Shown one piece after another: positions 33,901 through 48,900 of a stretch of DNA of 64,000 nt (position 1 is its first letter; each line of letters begins with the position of its first letter). The notes below the pieces were generated by a model that made no database searches, was not told the origin of the DNA, and saw nothing but the letters and a program-made list of their open reading frames with translations. The position numbers were made by a program, and so were the translations under genes. The stretch lies in contig OZ024802.1 in the NCBI GenBank assembly GCA_964017045.1, positions 10,118,435 through 10,182,434 on the forward strand, written 5' to 3'. The DNA comes from Omphiscola glabra. Lineage: Eukaryota > Mollusca > Gastropoda > Lymnaeidae.

Positions 33901-36900
33901 AACAACAAATACTCCTACATGAGTGGATGGATCTTGACCAAACTTAGTACACATACACTTTATTATCCATCTTCAAACACCGAAGGGTACTGAACTTGTA
34001 ATATTCATTTCTCTGGGGCCCCCCCATTTAATTTTTCCTTATATAAGCTATATATAAATATCAATAGGCTTAAACCAGTACCTCATCGGTCTCGGGATCC
34101 GACAGCTATCGTTATTCCACTTTATCGAGATACCACTGGGATCGGAATACTGACGGGATTAAAATCATACTGGAATTGGGATCCAGAGGGATCAGAATCC
34201 CACCGGGAAAATGTATACTAACGGGAGCGGGATACCGATGGGATTGGGAGCCCACCGGGATCTGAATAATTATAAGGCTGTAGACTGTTGAAGTTCCTTT
34301 GTTCCGAATGCTATCCCGATTAGACATGGTGTTGGCAAGGTCTGAAAGGCCCCTGCTCGGGGCAAATCTGGTTAGCTCCTTGGAGTTATTTCCCCTTCAC
34401 TACTTCCTAGCTGCTTTAGTGCATCGTCAGCTGTTAAAAGTTGTAAATGAAACTGTTATCTTCAAACGCACAAATATGTACAGCGCTTTTTTTCGGTTGT
34501 ATGTTGGAGGAATTCGTTTAAGAGAGGGTCTCAAAATGGAGGTTTTACTGTATATATATATATATATATATACACATTGATAGCTTACTTATTTTGTTGG
34601 TCAACATTATTTTTACAAGAGCACAATGATTTGCTACTTATTGGATTTATAAATTTACCTCTGTGAAACATTGTTTAAAATACATTAAGTTGCTTTGTTG
34701 ATGTGTCAAGTGTATCTCTAGAGAATTTTATTCAATGCCCCATTTGCTGAGCCACTTATAATGTTTATAAGAATGACATACACATAGTTATCAATGAGTG
34801 ATTGTTATATCAGTGGGTCAGTTTTTATTTATTAAAATACTATAATATCTAATACTATTAGGTAAGCATAACTTAGTTTTTTTTTAAAATCCAGTTCTCA
34901 AGTTAATTCCAATTGATTCCAAATATAATTTTGCAGTTTACCTATAAGGTAAATAATTTAAATATACATTTAATCCTTTAGTATAACTAACATAAATCTT
35001 AGATAACTACCTTGGTGAGGGTTAACTGTTGTGGATTCAATCTTAGGTTTGAAAAGGGGTTGCTTGATGATAGGAGAAATTAATGTACAAATTGAATATT
35101 TTTTTGTGTGAAATGTTAGGCTACTCATAATATCAGTAGGGGGGCTTAAAAAATTAGCAATTTGGCCTAAAGTAGTTGTACTTATGTAAACAAGTTAAAT
35201 AGTCTAAGAAATTATCTTCAGTTTCTATTGAATTAATATGCATAACATAACTTAAGGCACACTGTATATGGCATCCTTCCGTCTTCGCGAGACGATGGAG
35301 TAGCTATATTGTAGTCCTACACTTCGGCGAGTGGCTCACTTTATTTCATTGTAAAATCTGTGGTTAATAGAAATTAGCTTTAAAATTCATTTTTAAAAGC
35401 CACCATGACATACTTCTTTCGGATATAGCCACAACATGCTAAAAAACGATATATATTCAGTTTAGCAGGACAGTATTCAGTAGATAGAAGGTAGAATATT
35501 AACTTTTTAAAAATTGGGGCTGACCATTCGCAAAATTATTAAAACCACTGTAAGCACATAAAGATAACTAATCAGGGAATCACTAAAATGCCACAGCATG
35601 TTCTGGATGTTTACCTAAGTAACATCTGGTGATAATTAATTATCAGACAGCGTGTTACTTATATCAGCATTTTTAGTCATCATTGAGGAATGGATGTAAA
35701 AATTACATGCAGGATATAGAGAATTCAGGGCTGTTTACCACAATTAATTGAGTAGAAGGTTCCATGGAATTTAAAATTAATAGGATAATTATATGGACTA
35801 AAATTAAAAATGCCTTGTAAATTGTTGTAGTCATTTTGATATACTTTCATGTTACTATAAGCATACATTACAAGATAAGAAATTAAAATTGTTAAAATGT
35901 ATAGAAAAAAATTAACTTACTTGTAGGGACTCTGATAGTGGCTTTCCCCTTCTTAATGACTTTCTAAATTTGTTTAATATGGATGTAAACCATGTGTCAC
36001 TTAGCATGTATGGAAAGAAATAGCTTTTATTAGTTGCAATATTTATTTCTGACAAAATATTAATTTGATAATTAAAACAGGGGTCTGAAACTCAGTTCTA
36101 CTTAAGCACCCCACATGTGGGTGATTTTGATAGTCAAAGTTCAGGAACACACCTGCATTAAGTTTTAATGTCTTTTGTACACATGTATGATCCACAAGTT
36201 TAAGGTTTTTTTTTAAGTGAGGGATTGGGGCAGTGTGTAATTTTTGAACATCTGCTTTAGTGACACTGTAGTGGACTTCAGACTTTGGGTACAATAAAGT
36301 TCATTGGTTTAATAAATTATAAGGCTAATATGTAATCATTTTGCTCCTTTGCTATTTAATAAGTTGTCCTTTAATTAGACTTTGTTATTCTGTAGATTGA
36401 CTTAGTAAAAGAATGACAGTTATCGACATAGTTTTAACTTTCTTTATTTATTTTCAACTTTGCCATATTAGTCAAGACCTAGTACTTCACATAATGAATA
36501 TCCTAAAAATGTTACTTAGCACAATGCAAACTTATTGATCGTAATACACAGAAAAGCCCTGAAACTCCAATGAAAAAACCTTTTATATTAAATATGAATT
36601 TTGAAATAATAAATATTCACGTGTGCTAAAAAAATATTAACATTTAATGGGATCCAAAAACCAGCTTCATTAATTGAAATAGCGTGCATTTAAAACCTCT
36701 GTAAGTTGATAATGGATAAGTTGATAATGGATAAATGAGAGATAAAATAAATAATTAAATGCTCTAACTCTAATCCATTACTGAAATATCTTTCAATTTT
36801 AATTTTTTTGTGCAATAAATGCACTTTCCATTTCTATATTATGTATCATTTTAAAAGCTAGAATTTTGTTTTATTAATTTCTAAAACATTATTTATGTAA

Positions 36901-39900
36901 TGAGTTTCAAAAAAATATATTTTCTAATATAATTCTAAGAATGTCAGCATGTCATGTTTGGAATTGTTTTCTGGAACATTTTTATTACAAGAGAAATAAT
37001 ATACAACTATATATAGTTAACAACCAATGCTTTAAAATTATAAAGCATTCAATGAACCCACCCTTTTTATTTCTTTATTTGATAAGTAACATGAAGAATA
37101 AAACATCTACATCTTATTTTGTTGCTTTCATTTTTTCTTCTTTATTTTCATTTCTTGATACTGTCTCTTGTTAGTATCCAATCTCTTGTTGATACAGGAA
37201 TTTGCTTCTTATTTGACCTTAATGTATTATATACATTTAGAAGTCCTTGGTTTATTTTTATTCAAGGTTATAATAACTTTGCTAATATCGTCCTAAAGAT
37301 TAACAAATGTCATGTTTATTTAATTTTTAATATTTGAATTATGAATATAAAAATTATCATGTTGTTATCTGGGGAAATAAAAATGTAACAACTTTTTAAC
37401 AAAGAATTCTTACTGCTTTGAAAAGAATATTAATGAATAATTCCTTAACTAGTAAGGTTAACCTCTTCTTCATCTCAATTTTACTAATTCAGTCTAATAG
37501 ATTACACTTACACAACCAATTTTTTTAATTTACTTTTCAAGGCATTTTATTAAATGTCTCTTTGAACATGTTTTTTAAAATAATAAAATAAAGAAAGTTT
37601 ATCATATTTGTTAAAAAATCTCTGCAGGATATTAAATTATGAAATAGATATATACTTTATATAGTAAAACAATTTTTTTACACTCAGGATAGATAATTTC
37701 CAAAGTTTAATCAATTGAATTTGATAAATGCCATGAATTGTTTTTTTTTAACAGTCATTTTTGGTGGTGGTGAACATAATAAGATTCTTTTTTCTTTTCC
37801 ACTTACATTCTCTCTGCATGTGGTAAAAGGCACTAGCCAGCATGAGCATGACTCCACAACCAATCAAAAACCTTGATGCTCTTGCACAGAACCCTGACCT
37901 TTGGCATCGTCGAGACAGTCTGACATCAACAACAGGATTCAATCCTCTCATATATGGAAATGATGTGGACTCTGTGGATGTTGCCACTCGCGTGGCTATG
38001 GTGAGAAAAATTGAATATAACAAATGTTCTTTTCTCATCTTAATACCATCTTTTGTTATAGAACAACAAACATTTTGAATGATGGTTTATTATTTGTGTA
38101 CTCTTTTGATTTTTTGTTATGCTGTGTAAATTTTATGAATTGGCCACTAACTAATATTTAAAAGGAAAGTTGTGTGTATATATTCACCAAAGAAATTAAA
38201 ACACACATTTACTTAGACCACCTGAGTATAAAACCGACAGACACTTATTATTCTATATTTGGTCTCATTATTATATACATAAAATCAATACACTTTCTAA
38301 TTCATCCATCTTTTAAAAAAACCCACAGGTGCGATTCTTCAACTCCCCCAACACATTGGCAAACTTTACAGAACATACAAGAACACTTCGTCTCTATCCT
38401 CGCCCAGTTGTTGCCTTTCAGCTTTACAGTTTTTTGAAATCTCGTGCAGAGAAGACTTTATTTACAGCAAAACTAGCAAGGACTCAGGTATACCTGAGAA
38501 TGCTAGTTTTAAAAATTATATTTTCCTTACTGTTTTATTAAAAATAACATGATAAAAATATTTGTGTGATTTGTGAAATTATCCCAATCAGTCTCTTGTT
38601 TTAATATGGTGCATTGTAAATAATGTAATGGATACTAGACTCAGTTTTAGTCAACATGCTGCCGATTAGTTAACGTCGAACTGTAAACAATTAAAATTAC
38701 GGAGATTTTCATAAATTCATAATTGAAATTCATTTGAATTCAAAATTCTTTTATGACAATATATTTGGTAAATGTGTGAATCATAGCGCACAATTTTCTT
38801 TCCCCCACTTCAGATTATCAAATTAATTGCATTATTTAGCAGTCTGGAAACAATTTATGTGTTTAAACACATATGTGTTTTTATGATATAAATAAAAATA
38901 TAACCAAAAAAGTATTTTATAAATTTTAATGAAACAATCTCATAGTAATAAATATTATGTTTCCTTGCAAGGCTGTGGAATATCTATCTGAGTGGTCGCT
39001 ATGCCCCACTAACCTGGTCTACCAGCGTGTGCAGACTGCTGTGTATGACCCGAGCCTCATTGGCGATAAACCCAAGTGGTATGCTCAGCAGCTGCAACTG
39101 GTGGAATTTCACATCTATGACAACAGTTCTTCTTTGGGTGCTGCCCTGACCTCAGTTTCGGAAGAGCAGAGTGATGATAACCCCACTGATGAGAGTGGCA
39201 GTGATAGTGATGGAGCAGAGAGCACCAGCTCATCATACTCGTCATTGAGTGACTTTGTTTCAGATCTCTTCAACAGTGACATTAGGGGAGAGACTCCATG
39301 TAAGTTATATTATTTTAACATGGCCAATTAAATGGCTAAGGTCTAGATACAAGATGCCACTTGCATTGTCATCAAAATAAAATAGAGAAGCATGTAAATA
39401 ATGGGAGATTACAAATTTAATGTCAGGATTTTTTAAATTGGTACTTGTTTGAATTGAAGAAGGGCATAGTTAACTAATTCAAAATTTGTAACTATGATAT
39501 TCATCCCCAAATAATTTTAAAGGACCCAAAAAATGTTTTTATATTATTATAGAAAATATTGGATTTTTAATATTCTTGTTTAAACCTTGATCCGCTAACA
39601 ACATTTGTAAATTGAAAAATTATGATAAACAGTTAAATGCAGAATATAATTTTTATTTTATTTTTAAATTTAAAATGCTAATTACTTTGTTAAACCCACA
39701 TTTTAAAAATGTTGGACATATTATAAACACAGAGATCTAAATTAAAAATTGAAATACTCACCTTTAAAAAAACAATTTTTATGTATTGTGTCTTCCATAA
39801 GATAATTGATAATTTATCTCTTTATGTATTCAAATAATAGGATTTTAAATAAATTTATCAGTTTAATTCATACTACTAATTCTCTAATGTTGTAAATTAA

Positions 39901-42900
39901 TATAGGACTTGTGGCATGATTTTAACCGTACTAGCTTCTGGTATTGATTTACCATAACCCAATGCATTTAAAGTAAATAATAAGCAATGGACTAGTAGGC
40001 CAACACATTTTATTGCTGATTTGGATACAATCTATTTTAACTCTTTACACAAAATAAGAAATGGCATGAGCAAAGCATCCTTAACTTGAAGTTCATCTTA
40101 GTAACCATCTCAATCCTTGCACACACAAAAAACGTAACCTAAAAAACCCAACGAAAATTGCAATCTTTATTCATGCAAACACTATTTGCATGTCATTTTA
40201 ATTAGCATGGCAACATTACTCTCACAGCTTTTGCACCCGAGATGCAAATATTTGCTGTGGATGAATCCAAAGTGTATACGCCCCCTAGCAAACTTCACCT
40301 TCCTGAACCAACATCTACTAACAGTGACTCTGCTCTCTCTCTCCAAGGAGACAGCGACATGAGTTCATCTGCTTCCTCTAGCCCATCATACAGTAATGAT
40401 GGGGGAGACAGGCAGATAGGCAGAGAGGTTTGTCTCTTGATAGTTTCTATTAACAATACAGCAGATTTCTAACTATTATTACACTGTTTTTATTCATGAC
40501 AACAGAATAACTGGTATTCACAAGTAGATGTTTTAAATAAGGCATATTTAACCTTACATCATGAAGCATTATGTTAATATTTTTATTTTGTTCATTAACA
40601 AATGTTTTTGCTACTAACAGCTAATGCTTTCAAATAACTTAAGTTTCTTGTTTTGTTTTTTTTATCCTCACATAAAACTCTAGCTATACAGAAATATAGA
40701 TTAGAAATTTCTTTTTAAAAAAAAGTTTTATAGAGACTATATTTCTTAGCAAATTTCAAGCATGTTTGTATTAATTGTTAATTGTATAAATTACTTTTAC
40801 AAACTCTCTGACTGGTAGTTTGTTGGCTGAAATTGTCTATGGATTTTTCTGTTACACATGGTTTCTTAAATACTACAAAACTGACACACTGTTTGATTTC
40901 CTTTTTCTTTATTCACAAAGTACATAGTATACAAATATCCAAGGGAAAGTTAACTTCATGCCCATTACACTCTCTGATGACTAACTCTCAAGTCACTCTA
41001 ACAATGCAAAATACTGACTATAACTAATAACTCCCCGAAATAACTGCTACCCTGTCTTCCCACAACATTTAAACAACTCACTTGTTTATTGACCTTTTAC
41101 ACTTAGTCCAATCACACAACAAGCCCAAAGTAAACAACTAAGCCCTTAACTTATCATGTTCCATCACAACCTGACCTCACTCACAAAACCAGTTCACAAA
41201 AATTATTCACTTATCAATGAATGGCTTTTTTGTTTTGTATGCAGGTGAGAAGTATCTTTTAAAATTTAAGAATGTTTCTTTATTTTACAGGAGAGTGTTT
41301 TCCGCTATGATTCAGGAAACACAATAGACACTAGCCAAGCACAATTAAGGTAAGTGATCATGCTCCGTTCCAAATTACATTATCATGAACTTTATATTTT
41401 TTGCTATAATATTTATTAGTTGGTTAGTTGAAATCGATCAAGACCATTTCAATCATCAGATTTGTGCTGGCTGATGAAAGCAATTCTGGCACGAAATGTA
41501 CTTGTGCAGTAGGTGCAAGGGATGGATGGGTCATCTCCAGGTGCAGAGTTAATTATGTTGTATGGAACCTTTGTGTAACAAGGAGTGACAAATGTTTAAT
41601 ACCTTGCCAAATCTTCCCATTATAACCGTACACTAGCTCCATTCATTGAAATTACATTAAAAGATTTACAACACAGAAAGGTTAAATAGACATTAACCAA
41701 GAGTAAATCAACAATTCAGATTATCAGAACCAATGCTCTTTTAAAATTTAATTGTCACAGTGTGAAGTTTAGTATTATTCTATCAATAATGTTAAATTTC
41801 CTTCATTCAGCTTTCCTTCAGATACCTCCAACATAGGCCGTCCACAAGGAGCACCTGGTTCCCCTAGAAGTCCACATTTAGCCAGAACTCTCTCAGCTTC
41901 TTCACCCAAAACTCCACCACCTAGACCCAGCGTGCCACCTGGGTCCTCCCCCCGCATGACTCCTCCCATAGCCAAGAAACCTTTAGGGCTGGGTCAGGGA
42001 TTAAGACCATCAGCTGGGAGCTTCTCCAGTGGTACCAGCAGCTCTACATGGAGAGGAGGAAAGGTGGGCACTAAAACTTTTTCTATGTTTTTCTAATCAA
42101 GGCATTCCAGATTTTATAAAATTATGTTATTGAAAAAAATATAAAAATTAAATTACAGGGTCCTCACACAGTCGGGAAAATTGGAAATAGTCGGGATTTC
42201 CTTCAATTTTTTTCCCGGTCGTGAAAACTGGGAAATTGAGCATTCTAGTAAGGAAATTTTCAGGATAGTCGGGAATTTTTTAATTCACAATTTAGAAAAA
42301 ATAAATAAATATGTGAATCACTTCAATTATGCCTCCATTGTCATCTATCGACTGCATTTTACTGTATTTGTTTCGATTTATCTGCGCATGCGTTGAAATT
42401 GTTCTTCCGATGCTTGGGAAATTTCCCAAGATCTTGGGATTTCACAACCCCCAAAAGGATCTGGGGAATAATTTTGAAAATCAGGCAAAACCTTGGGAAA
42501 TATTAACAGGAGGAAGATTATTTTTACATATTTCGAAAAACTCGAACAACATATGTGATAAAAATTAAAGTGAAAATAAAACAAAAATAATTTTTAAAGA
42601 AACAAGGAAAAAAAATTATTGTTTAAATAAATAAGAAATCTTTTGAAATTAAAGTTAATGTGAAGTACCGGTATTAAAAAGTTAATAATTAAAAAAATTC
42701 AATTTTCTCCTTTTTTACGTTGAAGATTTACAAATTACATCCAGGTGTTGGATGGTTATCAATTTGACCTTGTACAACCATATGCATTGAACAGTTTCAA
42801 CAATAAATAAACTGATAATAACTCTTGAAATATCAAAGGAAATCAATATAGACTATTAATATTATAGAATTTGTGGAGGGGGGGGGGGCTCTCGGTAGGC

Positions 42901-45900
42901 TTGGAAACTTTATCATTAGGCTATTAAATTTTTAATGAAAAAAGCTTGAAAATCGGTCGCAATAATGTCGATAAAGCCGCATTTTATATAGTCAGGAATT
43001 TTCATTTTTCAATTGGGAAAAGTTGGGAAAAAGTAAGGAATTTAGCTTTGAAAAAAATGTGAGAACCATGAAATTATCTAAATTCCGTCAAATGGTAATA
43101 ATTATAGACCATTAATATTTTGAAAAAAATATTTGAAAAATTTGAAAATTAATATAATTTCTTATGGATAATTTTTGAAGCATTTAGCAAACCTCATTTC
43201 ATTTTAAAGACAGATAGTTATCGTAAATATTCTGAAGAATTGTGTTGGGAAGAAATATATGCCTTTTTCCACCAAATAAATTAATAAATAGAAATCATCA
43301 TTAAAATACAGATTTTTGCCCTATAATTTGGATTAAAATTTATAGGAATTTTTGCATTTTCATTTGTGTTAGTCTGATGGTGAGAAATCTGCCACATCTT
43401 CAATTATCTCCACAATAAGCAATGAGCTCACCGACATGGCCCATTCTGCTACAAGTACAGTGTCTGAACTGTTTGGTGAGTAACTAACTAAGAGAAGGCG
43501 AACTTTGAATTCAAACCAGGAAAAAGAATGATCAAAGAATTGATCGTGGGCCCTCAAATATAAGAAGAAGACTTAGTGAGATAGCCATATTTTGTTTTTT
43601 TAATTATAAAGTACATATAGTTTCAAACAATGAATTTCTCATTTACCTTGAGCAGAGTGAGACCTATGAAAGTGCAAACCAAATTTTGTTAAAATATTTT
43701 TGCGTATTGAGACAATGCCAGATTATTTGAACTTGTTCACTCCATGCCTTACTTTCTAATTCTGTCATGTCATCACCCTTTGACATGTCCATCACATATT
43801 TAAAGCTATGACGTCTTTTGAACGCTTGACTATTCCTTTATAAGTTTTGGCCATTAAGTCTTAGACATAGTGATTACAATAATGCCATCCACTTTCACAT
43901 TTTTTTAAATACTTGCCAATGTCACCTTTATTTCTTTTATAAGAAATAATTCTATCACTTATTTTAGTCCGCTCATGCATACAACAGTTCCATTCTCCAC
44001 TCGCCATAATTACTTTTATTGTTTCACTCAACACAACTGATCACTTATTTCTGTGACCATGTTTCTTGTTCATCAGGAAGCAGTAAGCAGCAGGCACAAT
44101 CAGCCCCACAGAGCAAAGCTACACCATCCAAGCCTTTCACACCTCTTGGTTTGTACACTTGCACTTACACAATGACATATTTCGGTTATGTATTGCATGT
44201 CATATCACTTTAGTGTCACCAGTTATTGCATCTCTAACACCACTTATCATACCTTTATTTTATTATAATTAATATCTGACAGTTAACATATTTTTCGATG
44301 ATAAGACGACTGGGCATATTAGATGACCCCTACTCTTCCTGTTAAAATATAGGGTTTGGGCTATACTCACCATATAAGACTACCTCTCTTCCTACGCACA
44401 CCAAATAAAAATGAAAAAACATCAGATTTGATTTCAATATGGTAATTTTAATTCAAATGCTCATGACATCCAGGTACTTAGCAGGAAAGCCATCACTTAT
44501 AAACATAAGGCTGTTTATCATCAAAGATAAAACACTCTAAATTCACTCTAAAGCTGAAATGAAGGATAAGACAATAAACCCATGGGAGCTGCCATTCTGT
44601 TTGTTTTCTAAACTGTCAAACAAACTGGAAATGATGATGATAGGGGAAAGACAACAAACAATAGAGAGAGAGAGAGAGAGAGCAAGTGCCGGGCAAGTCC
44701 CTGGCGAGTCAGCCATGCCCATCATAACTCCAAGCTATTTTTACAGGTGTTTTGCTGGCATGACAGCTTCCCTTTAAAAGCCTTCAAAATCATCCTGTTC
44801 GTCATCTGATATCACAAGTACATCAATGAGATCTTGTGATACATTTGTAAGGCAGTCATCGTATGGATCTAATGCCGTATCAGATTGTGTGGTCTCAGCT
44901 TCGGCTTCCTCTTCATCTTGCCACAAGTAGTCGTCCTCCATACTATCTAATGAATTTGATATGCTCCACTTCTTGAAAGACTTGATTACTGTTTCTGCAT
45001 CAATATCATTCCAGGCTTTTATGACAAACTTTAGCACAAAACATCCAACTGTGGAGCATGCATGTTTCCTCCTTTTGTGAATGACAATTTGCCGCTAACT
45101 ATCGACTCATTCCACTGTTCTCGAATGCGATCTTTAAATGGCTTGTTTAGGCACACATCCAGTGGCTGTACCACTGCAGGAATAACTGCCACATCTGTGT
45201 TTATTCTTGCCAGCCTTTGCTTGGTGCTTGGAATTAAAAGAGCCCTGAACATATCCCACACCAGTAGACTACGTTTTTGAATAAGTCACCTGTTTGCCTG
45301 CTCCATACATTATCAAGCCATAGCTTTACCCTTTCTTCATCCATCCAGCCTTTTTCATTCACATGTAAAAAACAACCAACAGGGAACTTGAGTTTCAGTA
45401 TTGTTTTTCTTTTAAAAATAATCATTGGTCTCAGTTTGGCCATATCAGCTGTGCATACTAGTACCACTGTAAAACTGGACTTCTCGTGTCCTGTTGTTTT
45501 AATTGTTTAAAATTGCTTTTTCACCTTTTGGTTGGACAGTTTTATTTCCAACTATATTAAAATTCATTGTAGTTTTATCTATATTTCCCATACTAAATGC
45601 ATAGCCATGTTTATTGCGCTGTTGTATTATGAATCGATGGAAACTATTTACTTTGGCATCAAGATGACCCCTACATTTAAGATGACCCCAGCCTTTTGAA
45701 AAGATTTTCATGGGTTAAAAAGTTGTCTTATATGCCGGAAAATACAGTAATTTAGAGATTTTATGAGATTTATTTAGTTTGTGTGCTGATTACAGCAAAA
45801 TAATTAAATATTGATTATTAATAAAATTAATTATTTGTTGTAAGAAACATATTTTTTTAAGAGAGATATATTGTATATTTTTCAGTCTGTATGTTGTGAA

Positions 45901-48900
45901 ACTAAAAATACTTAAATAAAATGCTATTAATATATTGTGTTCTCTGGTATTTTCTATCTAAATGTGCTAAAATATGTTGCTCTATTGTTGTAAACAGGAA
46001 ACCGCAAAGCCCTAGTTGAGAAATCAGGCTTAGTAAAACATGCAACCAACAGGAAGCCTAAAGAACCACCAAAATTATCACCTGTTGAAACCAAAGCCAA
46101 CTCCAACAGGTAAGTGGCAGTGTTTAATTCTCAGATACCTATTTGTATTATAGATGTGTATGATTTTTTCCTGAATATTTTCAAAATTTTACATGTGGGA
46201 AAAGTAAAAAAATTAACATTGTTTCCTGCATTGTTTCATATTTAACATGAATTCTTTAATCACCATATTTTTTTTTTAAATGTGTGTTGGAATTGATTGT
46301 ATATTCCAGTTCCAATTGATGATATTCATGTCTTTAGCGCATAAGTCCACTTTCTTCTGCCAGTTGCTTGTGGTAATTAAGGAATTAAATGATTTTGCTT
46401 TGCCATATTATAAGGGAGCTTTCATATGCTATAGAATAGTAGGTCAGTCTGTTTATTGTAAGATAGGAAAAAGTTTAATGCTATATCAAGTAGGAAATGC
46501 CTCTTCATTGATCTTAAGATGTTATCGTTATTTAATTCAGACTGTGCCCAAAGCTTGAATGTGAAGCAAGAAAAAAAATTGAAAGAAAGTTTATTTGTGC
46601 TGGGGGTTTGTGAGTAGACTATTGAAATTGAAAATTTCCTTTTTTTCATATCTTGAAACAACAAAAAAAATTACATCTTTCTGTTATAAGTTGTAAAATC
46701 TGCATTTTGCATCTGATATTTATTTGATATCAGGTACAATTTTGAAGCTTGAGTTTATTTATGAATTGTTTAGGCTCGCCTTAAACATTTGTGGTCATTT
46801 AAAATGTCTAGAATATTTATAATACTAAAGAATGAACATGTAACATACACTGCATAAAACTATCCAGAACAATTTTTACATGTATGTTAATATTGTCTTA
46901 GTGTTATTATTAGCAATAGAATAATTAAAATCTGGTCAAAATAAGTGTGTTTAGAATAAAATAAGTGGAAAAAGACATGTTATCCTTATATTATCCTTTA
47001 GAATGAATAATCTTTTGTCTTTGTATAGGTGACAGAGGCAACTATTGATTTGGGTGCCTGACTTTTGACATTTTTACTTTTAAAAACTTTAAGTAATGCA
47101 CTATGGGTCATTTTGCATATTAACAAAATATGCTTCATTATAATGATTGGTAAAATATTGTAATAATTTTTTATAAAAATGTTTTAATATTTTCTGCCAG
47201 TGAGAATCAACAATTTCTCAAGGAGGTTATTAATAATGTCCTGGAAGGCAAAGGTGTAGGGTGGCTCAAACTTAATAGAACGAAACAGCTTATGGAGGAT
47301 GAGAACTATAGAAATTTTGTTGTCAGTCGGTTGAACCGCAACCTGGATCAAAAGGTCTCAGAAGATGCCTTTCATATAGAGGATGTGGTTAGTACTATCT
47401 TCCTCTGGGTAATTTTGTTCTTGTTAAAGCTCTTGTATTAATTTATATGTTATCTATATTGTATACCTAGTTGATTTTAAATAAATTACACTTTCTTTTA
47501 GTACAGCTCTTAACTTTGAATAAATCATCTTTGTATATTTTATCTATCTTAATTGACAGTGTATCAGCCAAAAGGTGTTCAAAGGTATGCAAGCCCTTCT
47601 CAAAGCGATCATCCATGGTCTGGGTCATACAATTACTAACCATGGTCTTGGGGGTATGGCATCAGCCTACATGGTCCTTGAGATAGCTCACACCCACTAC
47701 TGGGCAAGAGATCCCTCCAATAAAAGTGATGCAAGTCTGACACCAGAGGTGAGTGCAGTTCAGGCATTAACTCCCTGCTCTAGAAAACTGGTGAAGTACA
47801 TTTGACCTTGCCAGTGATAATTATAGTGTTAACAGTACATAAGCAGGGCCAGATTTACAATTTTAGGGGCCTTAGGCCAAAAAAAATTTGAGGCCCCATT
47901 TTAAAAAATATTGCTAAGTTTTTTTAATTCAAAAATATTTTTTTTTATATATACTACTCCCAATTTTGGGGCCCCTTATTTCGCCGGGCCCCTAGTCGGC
48001 CTGCCTGTAAATCCGGCCCTGTACATAAGACATGGAAGTTTGTTGAGAATGTTGATGGATGAAAGAAAGAAATGGTGACCATATTTTCTTTATGAATTTT
48101 AAAATTCCACATTTTACTTACATGATTTATGTTTTTTATTAAATTTTATCAACTATTTTAACTCATCTTTTAATTAAATTATTCTCAGAGAATGTCTCTC
48201 CATGGGAGTCATGAAAGCTTGGACTCGCCAAGCCGTAAGATGTCTGATGACGTTAGCACTTCCAGTAAGTGATACACTAACTTATATATTTTATGTGCTT
48301 CATGCTTAATCAAAAGTTGGGCTTTTCATAGGAATGATCTACTTTATTTAGAAGTAGCTAGGATCTTTAAATTTGATATTAAATTTTAATTTTTTAAATT
48401 TTAAAAGTTCTATCTCCTATCTAGCTGATTAACTGATTAACTACCAGATTGAAAAGCCCCGCTGTGGTCGAATTAAATTTAGGTCACATTTTCTCATTTT
48501 AGATGTATGTACAAATTAAGCTTCAGTTTTCTTAATTATAAACATATTCTAATGATTAATAAACCATTTTGTAGGTAATTGAATTATCTATAAGATAAAC
48601 ATAAAATATTTGTAAAGTTAAGTTTTGTTAGGAAATTATTAATTGTTAAATTAGTATTTACAACAGAAAATAATAAAAAATATTTATGTCAAGGTCATGA
48701 AATCAGGGAGAGTTTGTGTGTTTTGATTTTGGTAACAAATGGGGCTTGTGAGCGAATGTGAACAATTTTCATGTCACAAGTGCATGGGATGTAGGGTGTG
48801 ATAAAAGGGGAGGCGACTTTTTGAGCAGGGACTGTATTACGTTCACGGACGAGAGAGTGAACTACCTTAGCGGGGTGCGAGAGAGTCTTGGATTTGAAGG

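Noticed and set aside
35281..35295. Hairpin CGTCTTCGCGAGACG as a terminator or structured RNA
   Set aside because: An isolated short hairpin in a eukaryotic intron; likely part of a repeat fragment.
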